Under the pieces are notes generated by a model. It saw nothing but the letters and a program-made list of their open reading frames with translations. It was not told where the DNA came from and ran no database searches. From NCBI GenBank assembly GCA_022819945.1, contig JAJEGI010000067.1, positions 1 to 40,647 on the forward strand: a DNA stretch of 40,647 nucleotides, written 5' to 3'. Within the stretch, counting starts at the first letter, position 1. Each line of letters opens with the position of its first letter. The translations under genes were made by a program, and so were the position numbers. This document shows positions 24,215 through 32,673 of this stretch, in pieces. Source of the DNA: Candidatus Poribacteria bacterium. GTDB lineage: Bacteria > Poribacteria > WGA-4E > WGA-3G.

Positions 24215-25489
24215 CTACTCACCGTGTTTATCAATTTCTAACGTGTTGAGCAACCCTTGCATGTCGGCTGACTTTGGTGGTGGTAAAACATGGAGCCAAT
24301 GTCCATCATCTTTATAACGCTCGGCGGCACCAATATTTGACCACCAAGAGTGCGTCCATGTCCGTGCTTGGAACCGATCGAAGTTAATCCCCATCCGAAT
24401 CGGCTCTTTTGTATCCGGATAATCCAACATCTCCCACGGAATTTCCATCTCTACGATCCATCCGTCTTTGACGATTTTTGCTGCGACGTTCCATTGGCTT
24501 ATGCGTTTATCGTAATTGGGATCTTCTGGATCGATTTTGACGTATTTCTTACCCAGTGGGTTTGCCATGAAGAAGGTCCGACCGTCAAATCGGTGCGTGT
24601 GAGATGGATCAATACTGAAAGAGACCCAATCCTCTATTGCGCTGTCAAACCGAATCTGGTCTTTGGTTTGAACTGTGATGATTTTGTTGGGTTGTGAGTC
24701 GTAAAGGTGCCATCCTACATAGATAGCCTTAGGTGTGTAAACCAGTTTAACGACCGCATCATCTTCAATAACTTTTTTGGTGCGGACATGCGTGAACCCA
24801 TCGGCTTGCGGGGCAATTTTCCAACACGCGTCGTCAAGAATACCATCAATTGTCGGCGGATAGTCAACTTTTACAGCAAGCATCTCCCTTCGGATCGTGT
24901 TTTCGATAGGTATCGCTTGTTCCTTCAATTTACCGCTAACATTGATGTCCATCGCGCCAAAATTACTCAGATTTCGGAGCAGGTCCTCAACGCGTTTGGG
25001 TGCGATCTCCCCAACAATGTTCACAAAGGTGACTTCCTCAGGCATTCTCGGAATCACAATGACGAAAATACCGTAAACCTTGTCGTCGCCGAATAGCAAG
25101 TTAATTTCGACGATTTCATTGTCCTCCTTGATTTTAAAAAGAATTTTCCACTTGTCTTCTCGGAGTTTCTGTTGGAAGTAACCAACTAATTCCCGTTCAT
25201 CAACGGTTTTCCTATCGTAGGTGCGTACATAGATGCCCTCTAACATCTGAATCAATTCTGTCGTTTCTGGTGTGTTGCTTACCGATTTGGAAGCCAAGTT
25301 GATGAGTTTTGCCGTTAGGTTGACCTCGACTTTTGCTTCAACGACCCAAGGAAATTCAAAGGATATAAGTCCTTTTCTTTCCGCGGTGCCTGTTTCGTCC
25401 TGCTGAGCGACTGTGGTCTGCGTCGGTGTTAAGCATAGAACTAAAAAGAGCAGCATGAATGGCAATAATCGATGTCTATGCAATTTCAT
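24215..25489 (-). CDS. Exported DUF4252-CBM9-like protein
   Basis: A 424-residue protein. Signal peptide (LLPFMLLFLVLCLTPTQTTVAQ). Residues ~45-190 match DUF4252 (EAKVEVNLTAKLINLASKS...LEGIYVRTYD...VNIVGEIAPKRVEDL). Residues ~205-410 match the carbohydrate-binding family 9-like domain (VDYPPTIDGILDDACWKIAPQADGF...VEMEIPWEMLDY...MGINFDRFQ). DUF4252 proteins often sit beside ECF sigma/anti-sigma pairs. Here the start codon overlaps the anti-sigma stop (ATGA), so the three genes form one operon. The product may bind sugars at the cell surface. It has a paralogue at 26858-28102. Confidence 0.85.
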   Translation of the reverse strand: MKLHRHRLLPFMLLFLVLCLTPTQTTVAQQDETGTAERKGLISFEFPWVVEAKVEVNLTAKLINLASKSVSNTPETTELIQMLEGIYVRTYDRKTVDERELVGYFQQKLREDKWKILFKIKEDNEIVEINLLFGDDKVYGIFVIVIPRMPEEVTFVNIVGEIAPKRVEDLLRNLSNFGAMDINVSGKLKEQAIPIENTIRREMLAVKVDYPPTIDGILDDACWKIAPQADGFTHVRTKKVIEDDAVVKLVYTPKAIYVGWHLYDSQPNKIITVQTKDQIRFDSAIEDWVSFSIDPSHTHRFDGRTFFMANPLGKKYVKIDPEDPNYDKRISQWNVAAKIVKDGWIVEMEIPWEMLDYPDTKEPIRMGINFDRFQARTWTHSWWSNIGAAERYKDDGHWLHVLPPPKSADMQGLLNTLEIDKHGE

Positions 25490-26151
25490 GGTATTTCTCC
25501 TTTTTGATGTGAATCTTCATAAATAACTTCGGGAAACTCATTAAGACTATTTAAACTCCGATGAATTGCTGATGAAATATCTACTCTCTGTTTCAATACG
25601 CGACGCGATGCTTCTGCTATCATAACGAAAGAACCCCGAGAAGCTTCATCAGTTCCCGCATTTGAAAGTTTTTCGCTAACGACAATATCTCTCCGCTCCA
25701 CGGCGTATTGCAACTTGCTGAGCGCATAGTCGAACTCGCGTGAGGCTTGCATAATCGTTATGTGATGTTGATATTGATAGATGCCAAATAGGGCAATCCC
25801 TACGAGGCACGCCAACGCGCCTACGCGGACAGGTAATGCCGTTAAGTTATCTGAGAGTGCCAATAATTGAAATATCCAACGCCTCCATTTTTTGGTATTA
25901 TCTGGGTGTGCGCGGACATAAGCCGATACTTCATTGAAGATTTTCGGTGGCGGCTCCGGTCTCGGAAGTTCTTGTAATGCCTCGCTAACTGCTGATGCAA
26001 AGTAGACCTCGTTTTGACACGTCGGACAGGACGCAATATGTGCTTTTATCGTTGCATGCGTGCTCGCGTCTAATTCATCCGCAAGGTATACCTCTAAGAT
26101 ATCCCGAACTTTGCGACAAAGTGGCTTTTGACGGATAGAAAATTGATTCAT
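25486..26151 (-). CDS. Membrane anti-sigma factor (zf-HC2 type)
   Basis: This 221-residue protein has an N-terminal zinc-finger-like anti-sigma domain (HIASCPTC, the HxxxCxxC motif of zf-HC2/ZAS proteins). One membrane helix follows (VGALACLVGIALFGIYQYQ, residues ~110-130) and then a ~90-residue outer region without a known domain. It should hold the preceding ECF sigma factor at the membrane. The start is placed at 26151 because ATGA overlaps the sigma stop; the Met at 26166 is an alternative. Its own stop overlaps the next start. Confidence 0.88.
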   Translation of the reverse strand: MNQFSIRQKPLCRKVRDILEVYLADELDASTHATIKAHIASCPTCQNEVYFASAVSEALQELPRPEPPPKIFNEVSAYVRAHPDNTKKWRRWIFQLLALSDNLTALPVRVGALACLVGIALFGIYQYQHHITIMQASREFDYALSKLQYAVERRDIVVSEKLSNAGTDEASRGSFVMIAEASRRVLKQRVDISSAIHRSLNSLNEFPEVIYEDSHQKGEIP

Positions 26152-26681
26152 TCGTTGTTTCTCCAATAGTGACGTAGTAACTCCCGCAATTTCTTGCGGG
26201 CGCGAAATGCGGTTGATTTTACAGTACCTTCTGGTTGTTTTGTTACCTTTGCGATCTCCTTAAAACTCATGCCATCCAGTTCCTTCATAATTATTATGAC
26301 TCGCATATCTGGTGGCAATTTACTGATGGCACAACGCACGAACTCCTTGAGTTCTTGCTTGATAACAATCTCATCGGGTGATGGGTTTGAAGAATCGGTG
26401 TTTGTATGCATGAGTGCCTCAAGTTCTGTTTCATCGCCTTCTGTCAAAGACACCTGAAATTTGTGCCGTTTTAGCAGGTTAAAACAGAGATTTTGCGCGC
26501 ATTTTAGCAGCCATGAACGGACAGTCTTCGGACGCAATTTGGCGCAGTGTTCCCATGCCTTAATGAAGGTTTCCTGTGTTATGTCCTCAGCATCTTCCTG
26601 ATTCCCGAGCAGATACAAGGCGTGTTGATAAATCTGAGACTGATATTTCTCGACAAGTCCAAGGAATTCATCTGCTGTCAT
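26148..26681 (-). CDS. ECF RNA polymerase sigma factor
   Basis: This 177-residue protein has sigma2 (YQHALYLLGNQEDAEDITQETFIKAWEH) and sigma4 (LPPDMRVIIIMKELDGMSFKEIAKVTKQPEGTVKSTAFRARKKLRELL), separated by a Ser/Asp-rich linker. It is a compact group-4 sigma factor, coupled to its anti-sigma gene. GGAG stands 8 nt before the ATG. A sigma70-like promoter is visible at 26724-26752. Confidence 0.93.
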   Translation of the reverse strand: MTADEFLGLVEKYQSQIYQHALYLLGNQEDAEDITQETFIKAWEHCAKLRPKTVRSWLLKCAQNLCFNLLKRHKFQVSLTEGDETELEALMHTNTDSSNPSPDEIVIKQELKEFVRCAISKLPPDMRVIIIMKELDGMSFKEIAKVTKQPEGTVKSTAFRARKKLRELLRHYWRNNE

Positions 26682-26723
26682 GTTACGACTCCGCGCATTT
26701 TGAGATGAACATGCGTTCGACGT

Positions 26724-26752
26724 AGTATAAAATAATTAAAAAGGCAGTCTAA
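26724..26752 (-). promoter_or_regulatory. Sigma70-type promoter of the sigma/anti-sigma operon
   Basis: On the minus strand TTAGAC and TATACT are separated by 17 nt, about 40 nt before the sigma start codon. Confidence 0.5.
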
Positions 26753-26857
26753 CTTTTCAGATGACACGCACGATCCCAAAAAGATCATCTGTTATGAGAA
26801 CTATTATTAAATTGAATTGGCATCGAAGAGAGTGTCTTAAATCTAACTAAAGTTGTT

Positions 26858-28102
26858 TTATTTATTAGATGCGTCAATTTCTGATGGGACGATTGACTTT
26901 GGCGGTGGTAAAACGTGTAGCCAGTGTCCAGCGTCTTCGGGACGTCCAGGGTAACCTGTATTTGACCACGAAGAAGTTATGCGCGGACGGGCATGTACCC
27001 GCTGAAAGTTAATCCCCATCAAAATAGGTTCAGTTGTTTCCGGATAATCCAATATCTCCCACGGAATTTCCATCTCTACGACCCATCCATTTTCGACGAT
27101 TTTTGATGCGACATTCCATCGGTTCATGCGTTCGACATCAGGTTGATCTACGTATCTGCCTGGTATCAGGACGTATGTGATACCAAACGGATTTGCCATA
27201 AACCACGTCCGTCGGTGTGTATGAAACGGATCAAACTCGAAGGATACCCAATCCTCAGTTATTCCCCACATCCCTTGATCTCTTCCGGTTTGACGGGCGA
27301 CGATTTTGTCGGGTTGGGAATCATAAAGGTACCATCCAATGTAAATAGCTTTAGGCGTGTAAACCAATTTAACGACCGAGTCATCTTCAACAGGATCTTC
27401 ATAATAGCCGTGGGTGAAACCATCGGCTTGGGGGGCGATTTTCCAACATAGATCATCAAGAACGCCATCAATCGTCGGTGGATAGTCAACTTTTACTGCC
27501 AGCAGTGATCTTTGCCCCGTCGCTCGCGAGGATACCGCTTGCATCCTCAATTTACGCCTGATATCAATGTCCATCACACCAAAATTACCCAGATTTAAGA
27601 GTAGGTCCTCAATACGTTCAGGGGCGATCTTCCCAACGATATTCACAAAAGTGACTTCCTCAGGCATTTCAGGGATCAGGATGACGAAAAGTCCATAAAC
27701 CTTGTCTTCGTTAAACAGCAAATTGATTTCAAGGGTTTCATTATCGTCTTTGATTTTGAAAAGAGTTTCCCATATATCCTGCTTAAGTTTCCACCGAAAA
27801 TAGCTAACTAATTCCTGTTCATCAACGGTTTTCCTATTGTAGGTACGCACATAGATACCGCTCAACATCTGAACCAATTCTGACACCTCTGCTGCATTGC
27901 TTAGCGATTTGGAAGCCAACTTGATCAGTTTTGGGGTTAAGTTGACCTCAACTTTTGCTTCAATGTTCCAGGGGAATTCAAGGGATATAAATCCTTTTCC
28001 TTCCATTTTGTCTGTTTCGTTCTGTTCAGCAATTGTGGTCTGTATCAGTGTTAAGAATGACAAAAAAAGCAGCATGAACGGCAGGAACTGGTGCAATTTC
28101 AT
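26858..28102 (-). CDS. Exported DUF4252-CBM9-like protein (paralogue)
   Basis: This 414-residue protein is clearly a paralogue of 24215-25489, with long shared phrases such as VDYPPTIDGVLDDLCWKIAP, KLVYTPKAIYIGW and GHWLHVLPPPKS. Signal peptide: QFLPFMLLFLSFLTLIQTTIAE. The start is set at 28102, where AAGGA precedes an ATG opening the signal peptide; the frame upstream to 28180 is not signal-like. The pair flanks the sigma/anti-sigma genes. It has its own 183-nt upstream region and no ATGA coupling. Confidence 0.85.
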   Translation of the reverse strand: MKLHQFLPFMLLFLSFLTLIQTTIAEQNETDKMEGKGFISLEFPWNIEAKVEVNLTPKLIKLASKSLSNAAEVSELVQMLSGIYVRTYNRKTVDEQELVSYFRWKLKQDIWETLFKIKDDNETLEINLLFNEDKVYGLFVILIPEMPEEVTFVNIVGKIAPERIEDLLLNLGNFGVMDIDIRRKLRMQAVSSRATGQRSLLAVKVDYPPTIDGVLDDLCWKIAPQADGFTHGYYEDPVEDDSVVKLVYTPKAIYIGWYLYDSQPDKIVARQTGRDQGMWGITEDWVSFEFDPFHTHRRTWFMANPFGITYVLIPGRYVDQPDVERMNRWNVASKIVENGWVVEMEIPWEILDYPETTEPILMGINFQRVHARPRITSSWSNTGYPGRPEDAGHWLHVLPPPKSIVPSEIDASNK

Positions 28103-28285
28103 AGGGTCTTCCTTTTTGATATGGACGTTCAAAGTATTTCCGATCTGGAACAACTTTGGGAAATTGGTGAGTGGTCGCAATCTGTGTCTCCTTTTATCAC
28201 AATTAATATTGCCCTCTCAACGCTATTGCCGTGAATATATCCATCAACATTTACAGTGGTTGCGAGTGAAGATACCAGCGATTTC

Positions 28286-29071
28286 CTATTTTTTTTCTGA
28301 TGACTGTCGCGCGCCAGACGTGCCTTTCGTATATTGTGCCGATTTGTAGCCTGTTTGCATTTCTCGGGTAATTTCGTCGCGACTCAGGACGCGATTCCAG
28401 ATACGGAGTTCGTCAATCAGACCGAGGAAGTGGCGGTCCGCGGCAACAGCAGGTTTTATATCGTGTGAATTTCCGATCCGAACTGATGCCGTATCGGCTT
28501 TACCGGGGAGAGTCGCATCAACTGGATACGCCGCAGTGGGTTTCCCATTTATCCAATACCGGTGTATTCCGTTATCCACTTGTGCGACAACATGTTGCCA
28601 CCGGTTGAGCGCAATATTCTGGTGACTGTTACCGCCTTGAAACTGATTAATACTCAAGTGTAGACCGCCACTCTCCACGTCCGTGTAAAAACTATAAGAC
28701 CGGGGATCGTTGCCCTTCGAGACGATGCTCTGCCACAAAGCACCGTTTGGTCCGCCATGTCGAGGTGTCTTGATCCATGCCATGATGGTGATATTTTTCT
28801 CAACGGTAAGGCTATCATCGTGTGGAACTTCGACCCAATCACTTCGTCCGTTAAATTTCAACGCTTTACCGAATTTGCCCTCGACCAGTGTTGGTTTTCC
28901 TACCAGTTCACCGTTATTTTCATATTGCGAGTGGTCTTTTACGGTACGACCCGTGAGTTCGTCAAAAGATAGATAGAGTATAAGCGATTCATCGGGATTG
29001 CTCCAGACTTCGGTAGCAGTTCCAATGACGGTACAAACAAAAAATAAGGTTAAAAGGTTTACATTCCTCAT
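28286..29071 (-). CDS. Exported LamG (concanavalin A-like) protein
   Basis: This 261-residue protein has a signal peptide (MRNVNLLTLFFVCTVIGTATEVWS). One LamG-like jelly roll follows: LILYLSFDELTGRTVKDHSQYENNGELVG, FGKALKFNGRSDWVEVPHDDSLTVEKNITIMAWIKT, the central RWQHVVAQVDNG and the closing FLGLIDELRIWNRVLSRDEI. It likely binds carbohydrate or another surface ligand. The C-terminal 25 residues are polar and unstructured. AAAGGAG lies 8 nt before the ATG. A 16-bp palindrome and the 35-nt shared element stand upstream. Confidence 0.9.
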   Translation of the reverse strand: MRNVNLLTLFFVCTVIGTATEVWSNPDESLILYLSFDELTGRTVKDHSQYENNGELVGKPTLVEGKFGKALKFNGRSDWVEVPHDDSLTVEKNITIMAWIKTPRHGGPNGALWQSIVSKGNDPRSYSFYTDVESGGLHLSINQFQGGNSHQNIALNRWQHVVAQVDNGIHRYWINGKPTAAYPVDATLPGKADTASVRIGNSHDIKPAVAADRHFLGLIDELRIWNRVLSRDEITREMQTGYKSAQYTKGTSGARQSSEKK

Positions 29072-29089
29072 AAGACTTCTCCTTTGATG

Positions 29090-29105
29090 TAGATAGATCT
29101 ATCTA
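29090..29105. promoter_or_regulatory. 16-bp perfect palindrome in the LamG leader
   Basis: TAGATAGATCTATCTA is a perfect dyad immediately upstream of the LamG ribosome-binding site and could be an operator. It has no second copy seen in the window. Confidence 0.4.
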
Positions 29106-29201
29106 TGTTTCCACTGTTTCCCCATGTTTTGTTGGTGAGATTTGTGAACCTAATATATCGTCATTGTGTAACGCTTAAGATCTTGCAAATCAAACTCCCG
29201 T

Positions 29202-29236
29202 TAACGTTACTACAAACGAGTTGCAAAAAAGTTGCA
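29202..29236 (-). promoter_or_regulatory. Conserved 35-nt element upstream of the LamG gene
   Basis: On the minus strand it begins TGCAACTTTTTTGCAACTCG and is 33/35 identical to 24037-24071. It lies about 130 nt upstream of the LamG start, within a 338-nt gene-free region (29072-29409). Confidence 0.55.
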
Positions 29237-29409
29237 CTTTTTTTCGATTAATTTAAGATTTTTGGAAGAAGTTAGACAGTACTTGGATAATTTTTAGTTA
29301 AGGAGTCTGAGTTAGTCGGCAAAATTGGGGTGATAGGTGCGGTTCGCATCCGCACCAAATTGTTAGAGAACTGAAAGTTTTATCCGTACCGGAGAGCGTA
29401 GTTTAATTT

Positions 29410-30396
29410 TTAGTTCCACTGAAATACAGTGCCCAACAGGCGCATCGGTTCATCGCGGAGCCATCTGTATATCTGGGGTGCTTCATCAATGTGTACGCGG
29501 TGTCGAATCAGCGGAGCAATCTTGATAGAACCTTGTCGAAGAAACCGACAGAGGTTCTCCAAATCATCGCAAGTGAAGTGGCTACATTGAAGGATGCTAA
29601 TTTCCTTAAATTGTCCGATGTTAAAGGTATAATTGACATCGAACCGTCCTGCGACGAGGAGGAGTCGTCCGCGAGTTTTACAGGCGCGAATCATCGGTGT
29701 GACCATGTCTGGAACACCAGCGAAGTCCATGACAGCGTCAAAAGCCCCATCATGAATTTGTCTATCCCAACCGTCTCCACTCGTATTGACAACCTGTTCT
29801 GTTACACCTAACTGCCGGATCTGTTCCAATCGGGATTCTTCGATGTCACATACAGTGACGCGGGCACCCATAGCGTAAGCGATCTGTGCTGCGAACATCC
29901 CGATACAGCCCTGTCCGACAATAAGTACTTTTTCTCCGATGCGTGGATCGACGCGCCGACAACAGTGCATTGCGACACCGGAAATTCCGAAAAGGGCGGC
30001 TTCACCCGGCTCAACATCGACAGGCAATTTTAGAAGGAGTCCATCCTCTCGGATAGTGAACCGCTCGACATGATTTACGCTCGCATAGATGAGATCGCCA
30101 ATCTGGAGTTTCGTTACGTCCGTGCCCGTTTCAATAACTCTGCCCACGTTCTGGTAGCCATCACTCACCGGTAGATGGTCCTCCGAGGTTGAATAGTTGC
30201 CACCGATAAGTTGATTCCGCTCTGTTCCGTTGGTGAGACCTGTAAATAGAGCCTGGCAGAGCACCTCGTTCCCGATAGGTGGTGCTGGCTCTTTCCAATC
30301 GGTCGCAACGCCCTTTTCACGCCGTTTATCTGGTAATGACTTGACGACAAGTGCTCTCACAATATTGAACAACTCCTTGCAGAAATTTGCGTTCAT
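29410..30396 (-). CDS. Medium-chain dehydrogenase/reductase (zinc-type alcohol dehydrogenase-like)
   Basis: This 328-residue protein has a GroES-like N-terminus (VSDGYQNVGRVIETGTDVTKLQIGDLIYASVNHVERF) and a Rossmann domain with VLIVGQGCIGMFAAQIAYAMGARVTVCDIEESRLEQIRQLG. The Asp of VCDIEE suggests NAD(H) preference. The usual catalytic Cys/His and the structural four-Cys zinc loop are not evident, so it may be a zinc-independent member. The ATG at 30396 has no good Shine-Dalgarno. A GTG at 30360, preceded by AAGGAG at 12 nt and starting RALVVKSLP, is a good alternative. It is divergent from the aldolase genes and probably related to them in function. Confidence 0.8.
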   Translation of the reverse strand: MNANFCKELFNIVRALVVKSLPDKRREKGVATDWKEPAPPIGNEVLCQALFTGLTNGTERNQLIGGNYSTSEDHLPVSDGYQNVGRVIETGTDVTKLQIGDLIYASVNHVERFTIREDGLLLKLPVDVEPGEAALFGISGVAMHCCRRVDPRIGEKVLIVGQGCIGMFAAQIAYAMGARVTVCDIEESRLEQIRQLGVTEQVVNTSGDGWDRQIHDGAFDAVMDFAGVPDMVTPMIRACKTRGRLLLVAGRFDVNYTFNIGQFKEISILQCSHFTCDDLENLCRFLRQGSIKIAPLIRHRVHIDEAPQIYRWLRDEPMRLLGTVFQWN

Positions 30397-30514
30397 AATT
30401 CGCTTTTTTTATTCTAAATAAAACCCACGGATTTGTCAATGCCAAATTGGTCTAAGGTCAAAATTCTCGGTTTCCATTGCTTGTGATTTTTTTCAAAATG
30501 TTTTTAAAAATGTA

Positions 30515-30542
30515 TTGACAGATTTCGCGTTTTCTATACAAT
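30515..30542 (+). promoter_or_regulatory. Sigma70-type promoter of the aldolase genes
   Basis: A consensus TTGACA (30515-30520) and TACAAT (30537-30542) are separated by 16 nt, about 85 nt before the aldolase start. Confidence 0.6.
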
Positions 30543-30627
30543 TTTAAATTATGCTCCGAGAAAATGTTCGGAAATGACTGAAACCTTTTTTATCCCTTTC
30601 ACGTTAATTTTTTAAGGAGAATCCGTA

Positions 30628-31506
30628 ATGCCAAAACGCGTTAATAAAGCGATTGAATTACTGGAAGCTGACCTGCCTGTTTTCTATACTGGCAGTCACA
30701 CGGGCGCGAACTTGAACTATGACGCGGGTCGTGAGATGGCAAAGACTTGGGCAGACTATATCAACGTCGGCATGGAGCACGGAAGTTTTGATCTCGCCGG
30801 GTTGGATAGCTTCATGCGCGGTCTTGCTGATGGCGGTCCAACGAATAGTGGACACACAACCCCGGCAGTCATTGTCGAATTGCCGGTAGATGGCGTTAGC
30901 GCAGATGTAATTCGTGCGAACGGTTGGCAGATGCGACAGCTCCTTGCCCGCGGTGTACACGGACTCCTACTTTGTCACGCTGAATCTCCAGAAGCGGTCA
31001 AGGCGTTTGTTGAAGCGTGTCGCTACCCGTTCCAAACCATCGGCGTTGGCACGCAGTTGGATGTCGGCAGACGCGGTTCAGCCGGTCAAGGCTCCGCCGC
31101 ACCTATCTGGGGCATTTCTGCTAACGAATATCTGGATGTCGCCGATCCGTGGCCCCTGAACCCAAACGGTGAACTCTTCTTAGGACTCAAATTTGAAAAT
31201 AAACGGGCATTAGCGAACGTTGAAATCACCGCGCAGGTACCCGGCATCGCCTTTGCAGAGTGGGGACCCGGTGATATGAGTATGTCATTTGGCTATAAGA
31301 ATCCGCCGAACCCACGTCCGCAGGAATTGCAAGATGCCCGGGATCGCGTCTTTGCAGCGTGCAAAGCAGCCGGCATTCGATTTTTAGAAAGCACGTCCCC
31401 TGATACAATTGAGGCGAGCATTGATGCGGGTGTCCGGGTCACCGGTGGCGGTGAGGAAGCTGCACGCATCGGACGGGCATACGCCGGTAGGACAATGCCT
31501 GTTTAA
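30628..31506 (+). CDS. HpcH/HpaI-family aldolase
   Basis: This 292-residue (beta/alpha)8 protein resembles the HpcH/HpaI class II aldolases that split 4-hydroxy-2-oxo acids into pyruvate and an aldehyde with a divalent metal. Typical stretches are the MEHGSFDLAGLDSFMRGL segment, RGVHGLLLCHAESPEAVKAFVEACRYP, and a late EWGPGDMSMSFG strand carrying acidic metal ligands. The substrate is not predictable. AAGGAG stands 8 nt before the ATG. Together with the following RraA-like gene it suggests breakdown of an oxo-acid or sugar-acid. Confidence 0.8.
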   Translation: MPKRVNKAIELLEADLPVFYTGSHTGANLNYDAGREMAKTWADYINVGMEHGSFDLAGLDSFMRGLADGGPTNSGHTTPAVIVELPVDGVSADVIRANGWQMRQLLARGVHGLLLCHAESPEAVKAFVEACRYPFQTIGVGTQLDVGRRGSAGQGSAAPIWGISANEYLDVADPWPLNPNGELFLGLKFENKRALANVEITAQVPGIAFAEWGPGDMSMSFGYKNPPNPRPQELQDARDRVFAACKAAGIRFLESTSPDTIEASIDAGVRVTGGGEEAARIGRAYAGRTMPV

Positions 31507-31529
31507 AACCTATCTTTTTATCCATAAAC

Positions 31530-31587
31530 GCGAGGTCCCATACCTCGCCTGCCTTAGAAAACTGTAGCGCGAGGGCCCACACCTCGC
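31530..31587. repeat. Twin GCGAGG hairpins between the two aldolase genes
   Basis: GCGAGGT-cccat-ACCTCGC (31530-31548) is followed by GCGAGG-gcccaca-CCTCGC (31569-31587). The two units are alike and in the same orientation. They are probably members of a REP-like family. Confidence 0.6.
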
Positions 31588-31628
31588 ATCGGCGTGGCAT
31601 ACAAATATTCAAAAAGGGAAATTCTCCT

Positions 31629-32363
31629 ATGGCATTAACAGAACAGGAAATGTTGGCGGAATTGCGGAAATATGACACGGCTTCCATCACGAATGTGGTC
31701 GCTACGTATCCGGGGAATCCGCTCTGTCTTGGACTTTATAACCCGTGGACTGAAAATTGGTACACGGATACCACTATCCGTTGTATGTATCCAGAACTTG
31801 GAGCTGTTGCTGGATATGCGGTAACATGTGTCTACGGTTTACCCGATCCAAACTATTCAGAACTCTCTTTTATGGATGTCATAGATGCGTTAGGTGCTTC
31901 CAAACAGCCAACGATCTTTGCATTTCAACAGAAGTTTCCACCCGAATTGGAGAACAAGGTCGGCTTGGCAGGTGGAAATATGACGGCAGCAATGAAGTCA
32001 ATCGGTTGTTTGGGGGCAATTTCAAACGGTCCGTCGCGTGATATTGACGAAATCCGACCAATGGAGTTTCAGTATCTATTAAGCGGCATTACACCCGGGC
32101 ATGGCGCAATGGCGGTTCATGCTGTCAACGTACCCGTCTCAATAGCAGGGATGGATGTCGCGCCAGGTGAGATTATCCACATGGATGAAAACGGGGCGTG
32201 CAAGTTTCCGGGGGACAAACTGGAGGCGGTCTTGACGAATGTTAAGGCGTTACTCGAAGAGGAAGGCGATCGGATTGGGAAGCTGCTCTCAGGTCCGAAA
32301 ACGGCGAAACAGGTACGCGCAATTTTCAGCGGACATTCTTATGCAGAAGATGACGAAGAATAA
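31629..32363 (+). CDS. RraA-like aldolase / demethylmenaquinone methyltransferase-fold protein
   Basis: This 244-residue protein has the RraA-like fold: the N-terminal helix with LRKYDTASITNVV, GYAVTCV, and GCLGAISNGPSRDIDEIRPM with the Arg-Asp pair of the family active site. The C-terminal HAVNVPVSIAGMDVAPGEIIHMDENGACKFP is the usual GDxxxGDxxGVVxxP-like region. Relatives include 4-hydroxy-4-methyl-2-oxoglutarate aldolase (pyruvate-forming); true RraA, the RNase E inhibitor, is shorter. The gene follows the HpcH aldolase by 122 nt, so a shared pathway is likely. Confidence 0.8.
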   Translation: MALTEQEMLAELRKYDTASITNVVATYPGNPLCLGLYNPWTENWYTDTTIRCMYPELGAVAGYAVTCVYGLPDPNYSELSFMDVIDALGASKQPTIFAFQQKFPPELENKVGLAGGNMTAAMKSIGCLGAISNGPSRDIDEIRPMEFQYLLSGITPGHGAMAVHAVNVPVSIAGMDVAPGEIIHMDENGACKFPGDKLEAVLTNVKALLEEEGDRIGKLLSGPKTAKQVRAIFSGHSYAEDDEE

Positions 32364-32439
32364 GCATATTTTTGCATCGTAAGCAAATTTGTGGTAATAT
32401 TTATAGTATCCGTGAGATAATAGGTTTTGGAAAAATTGT

Positions 32440-32469
32440 TTGCAAGAGATATTTAAAATGTCTTATACT
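32440..32469 (+). promoter_or_regulatory. Sigma70-type promoter upstream of tyrS
   Basis: TTGCAA (32440-32445) and TATACT (32464-32469) are 18 nt apart. The 310-nt region 32364-32673 is AT-rich and otherwise shows no gene; a leader of about 200 nt would precede tyrS. I did not find a T-box consensus in it. Confidence 0.45.
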
Positions 32470-32673
32470 TTATGAAGTAAATAATTTTGATAAAAAAGTC
32501 GTTTTCCAAATTTCCGTACTGTATTACATGCATAAATTTGCTACTCAACTCCTATCGTATACCTTATGTTATTGGGGCTGCGAACGGGACACTATGGCCC
32601 TAAATTTGCAGGGTTCCCAATATTGATAGACAAGCCAGACCAACCGAAAAATTTGAATCCAAATAGGACAAAA

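Noticed and set aside
32364..32673. tRNA or T-box leader before tyrS
   Set aside because: No cloverleaf arms, no TTCGA arm and no T-box consensus could be made out; only a promoter is supported.
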